Source of the DNA: Trichostrongylus colubriformis
Lineage: Eukaryota > Nematoda > Chromadorea > Rhabditida > Trichostrongylidae
Assembly: GCA_963978905.1 (NCBI GenBank)
Contig: OZ022259.1
Location: 54,206,727 to 54,270,726, forward strand
Length of the DNA: 64,000 nt
Direction: 5' to 3'
A program made the translations under genes and the position numbers. Below the pieces are notes generated by a model. It ran no database searches. It worked only from the letters and a program-made list of their open reading frames with translations, and had not been told where the DNA came from. Positions 63,601-64,000 of this stretch are shown piece by piece (position 1 is the stretch's first letter; the number at the start of each line of letters is the position of its first letter).

Positions 63601-64000
63601 GATGGTGAGCATCTTAGCGTGGACCAGATTCGATCCACCGACTGCGCGCAAGCGATACTGACGCCTCTTAGCATTACGTCATCTTCCCCGAAACTGGGTA
63701 GGAGGGTAGGGATGCTCTTTTTTTCGGGTAAGAGAGTCCATGTGTGAAACAGTCAAATGGATCGTATTTCGAGAATCGCGCTTCTGCAAAACATCCATCC
63801 ACTGATCTGCTCTGTCCTACTGGCTTACTGCAGAATATACTCCATATATTTGAAGAAAAAATAGCCCTAGTACAACTTCGCTGTATTAACTCACTTTCAC
63901 TTTGCATTTTTTTTTTGAACAAAAGATTTCTGAACCAGGGTAAACTGCTTGGTAATCGCGCCAACTGTAGCAGATAATTCTCCTCCAACATTTGAGGACG
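63601..64000. other. Window end, no gene seen
   Basis: Overlapping open frames on opposite strands (63674-63991 and 63744-63977) have no recognisable domain or splice context. Confidence 0.4.

Noticed and set aside
1..64000. CRISPR arrays, rRNA genes, spliced-leader RNA genes
   Set aside because: No regularly spaced direct repeats, rRNA signature or SL1-like sequence was seen on either strand.

Overview
The window looks like nuclear DNA of a parasitic strongylid (clade V) nematode, of hookworm type. The grounds are compact genes with many introns, TTTCAG-type acceptors and GTRAGT-type donors, probable trans-splice acceptors just before two start codons, Tc1/mariner elements, and a dense load of short inverted-repeat elements and tRNA-derived SINEs. 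The genus is not established by anything read here. No rRNA gene, CRISPR array, prokaryotic operon or virus was found.

Layout. Positions 1-23,900 contain no gene I can support. They hold repeats: foldback/MITE elements, a deleted mariner (7217-8048), a Tc1-type non-autonomous element (19240-19741) and a SINE with a perfect 14-bp target duplication (20896-21195). Positions 23938-46511 carry one large plus-strand gene that I assembled by hand as 36 exons with consistent reading phase, about 1,574 aa. It encodes a signal peptide, one degenerate LDL-receptor class A domain, four long cysteine-rich modules separated by Pro/Thr/Ser-rich linkers, and a hydrophobic C-terminal tail like a GPI-anchor signal. 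The product should therefore be a cell-surface or secreted extracellular protein. Its introns host many repeats. Positions 48635-52634 carry a minus-strand gene of four exons (201 aa) with a helical or zipper-like segment and a basic Ser/Pro/Gln-rich tail, which I do not recognise.

The two genes converge: their stop codons lie about 2.1 kb apart, and that gap holds a polyadenylation signal for the plus gene. Positions 52,700-64,000 are again repeat-dominated, with foldback elements, a 223-bp element flanked by 9-bp duplications, and a 1.57-kb Tc1-like element with IR/DR-type ends and a decayed transposase.

The most interesting items are the large LDLa/Cys-rich protein with its stop-free retained-intron options, two strong RNA-hairpin candidates (25124-25169 and 50757-50820), a repeat carrying a hammerhead-ribozyme-like core, and a 9-mer (AACTCGTCC) far more frequent than chance. 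All exon models come from reading splice signals and phase; no transcript or database evidence was available.
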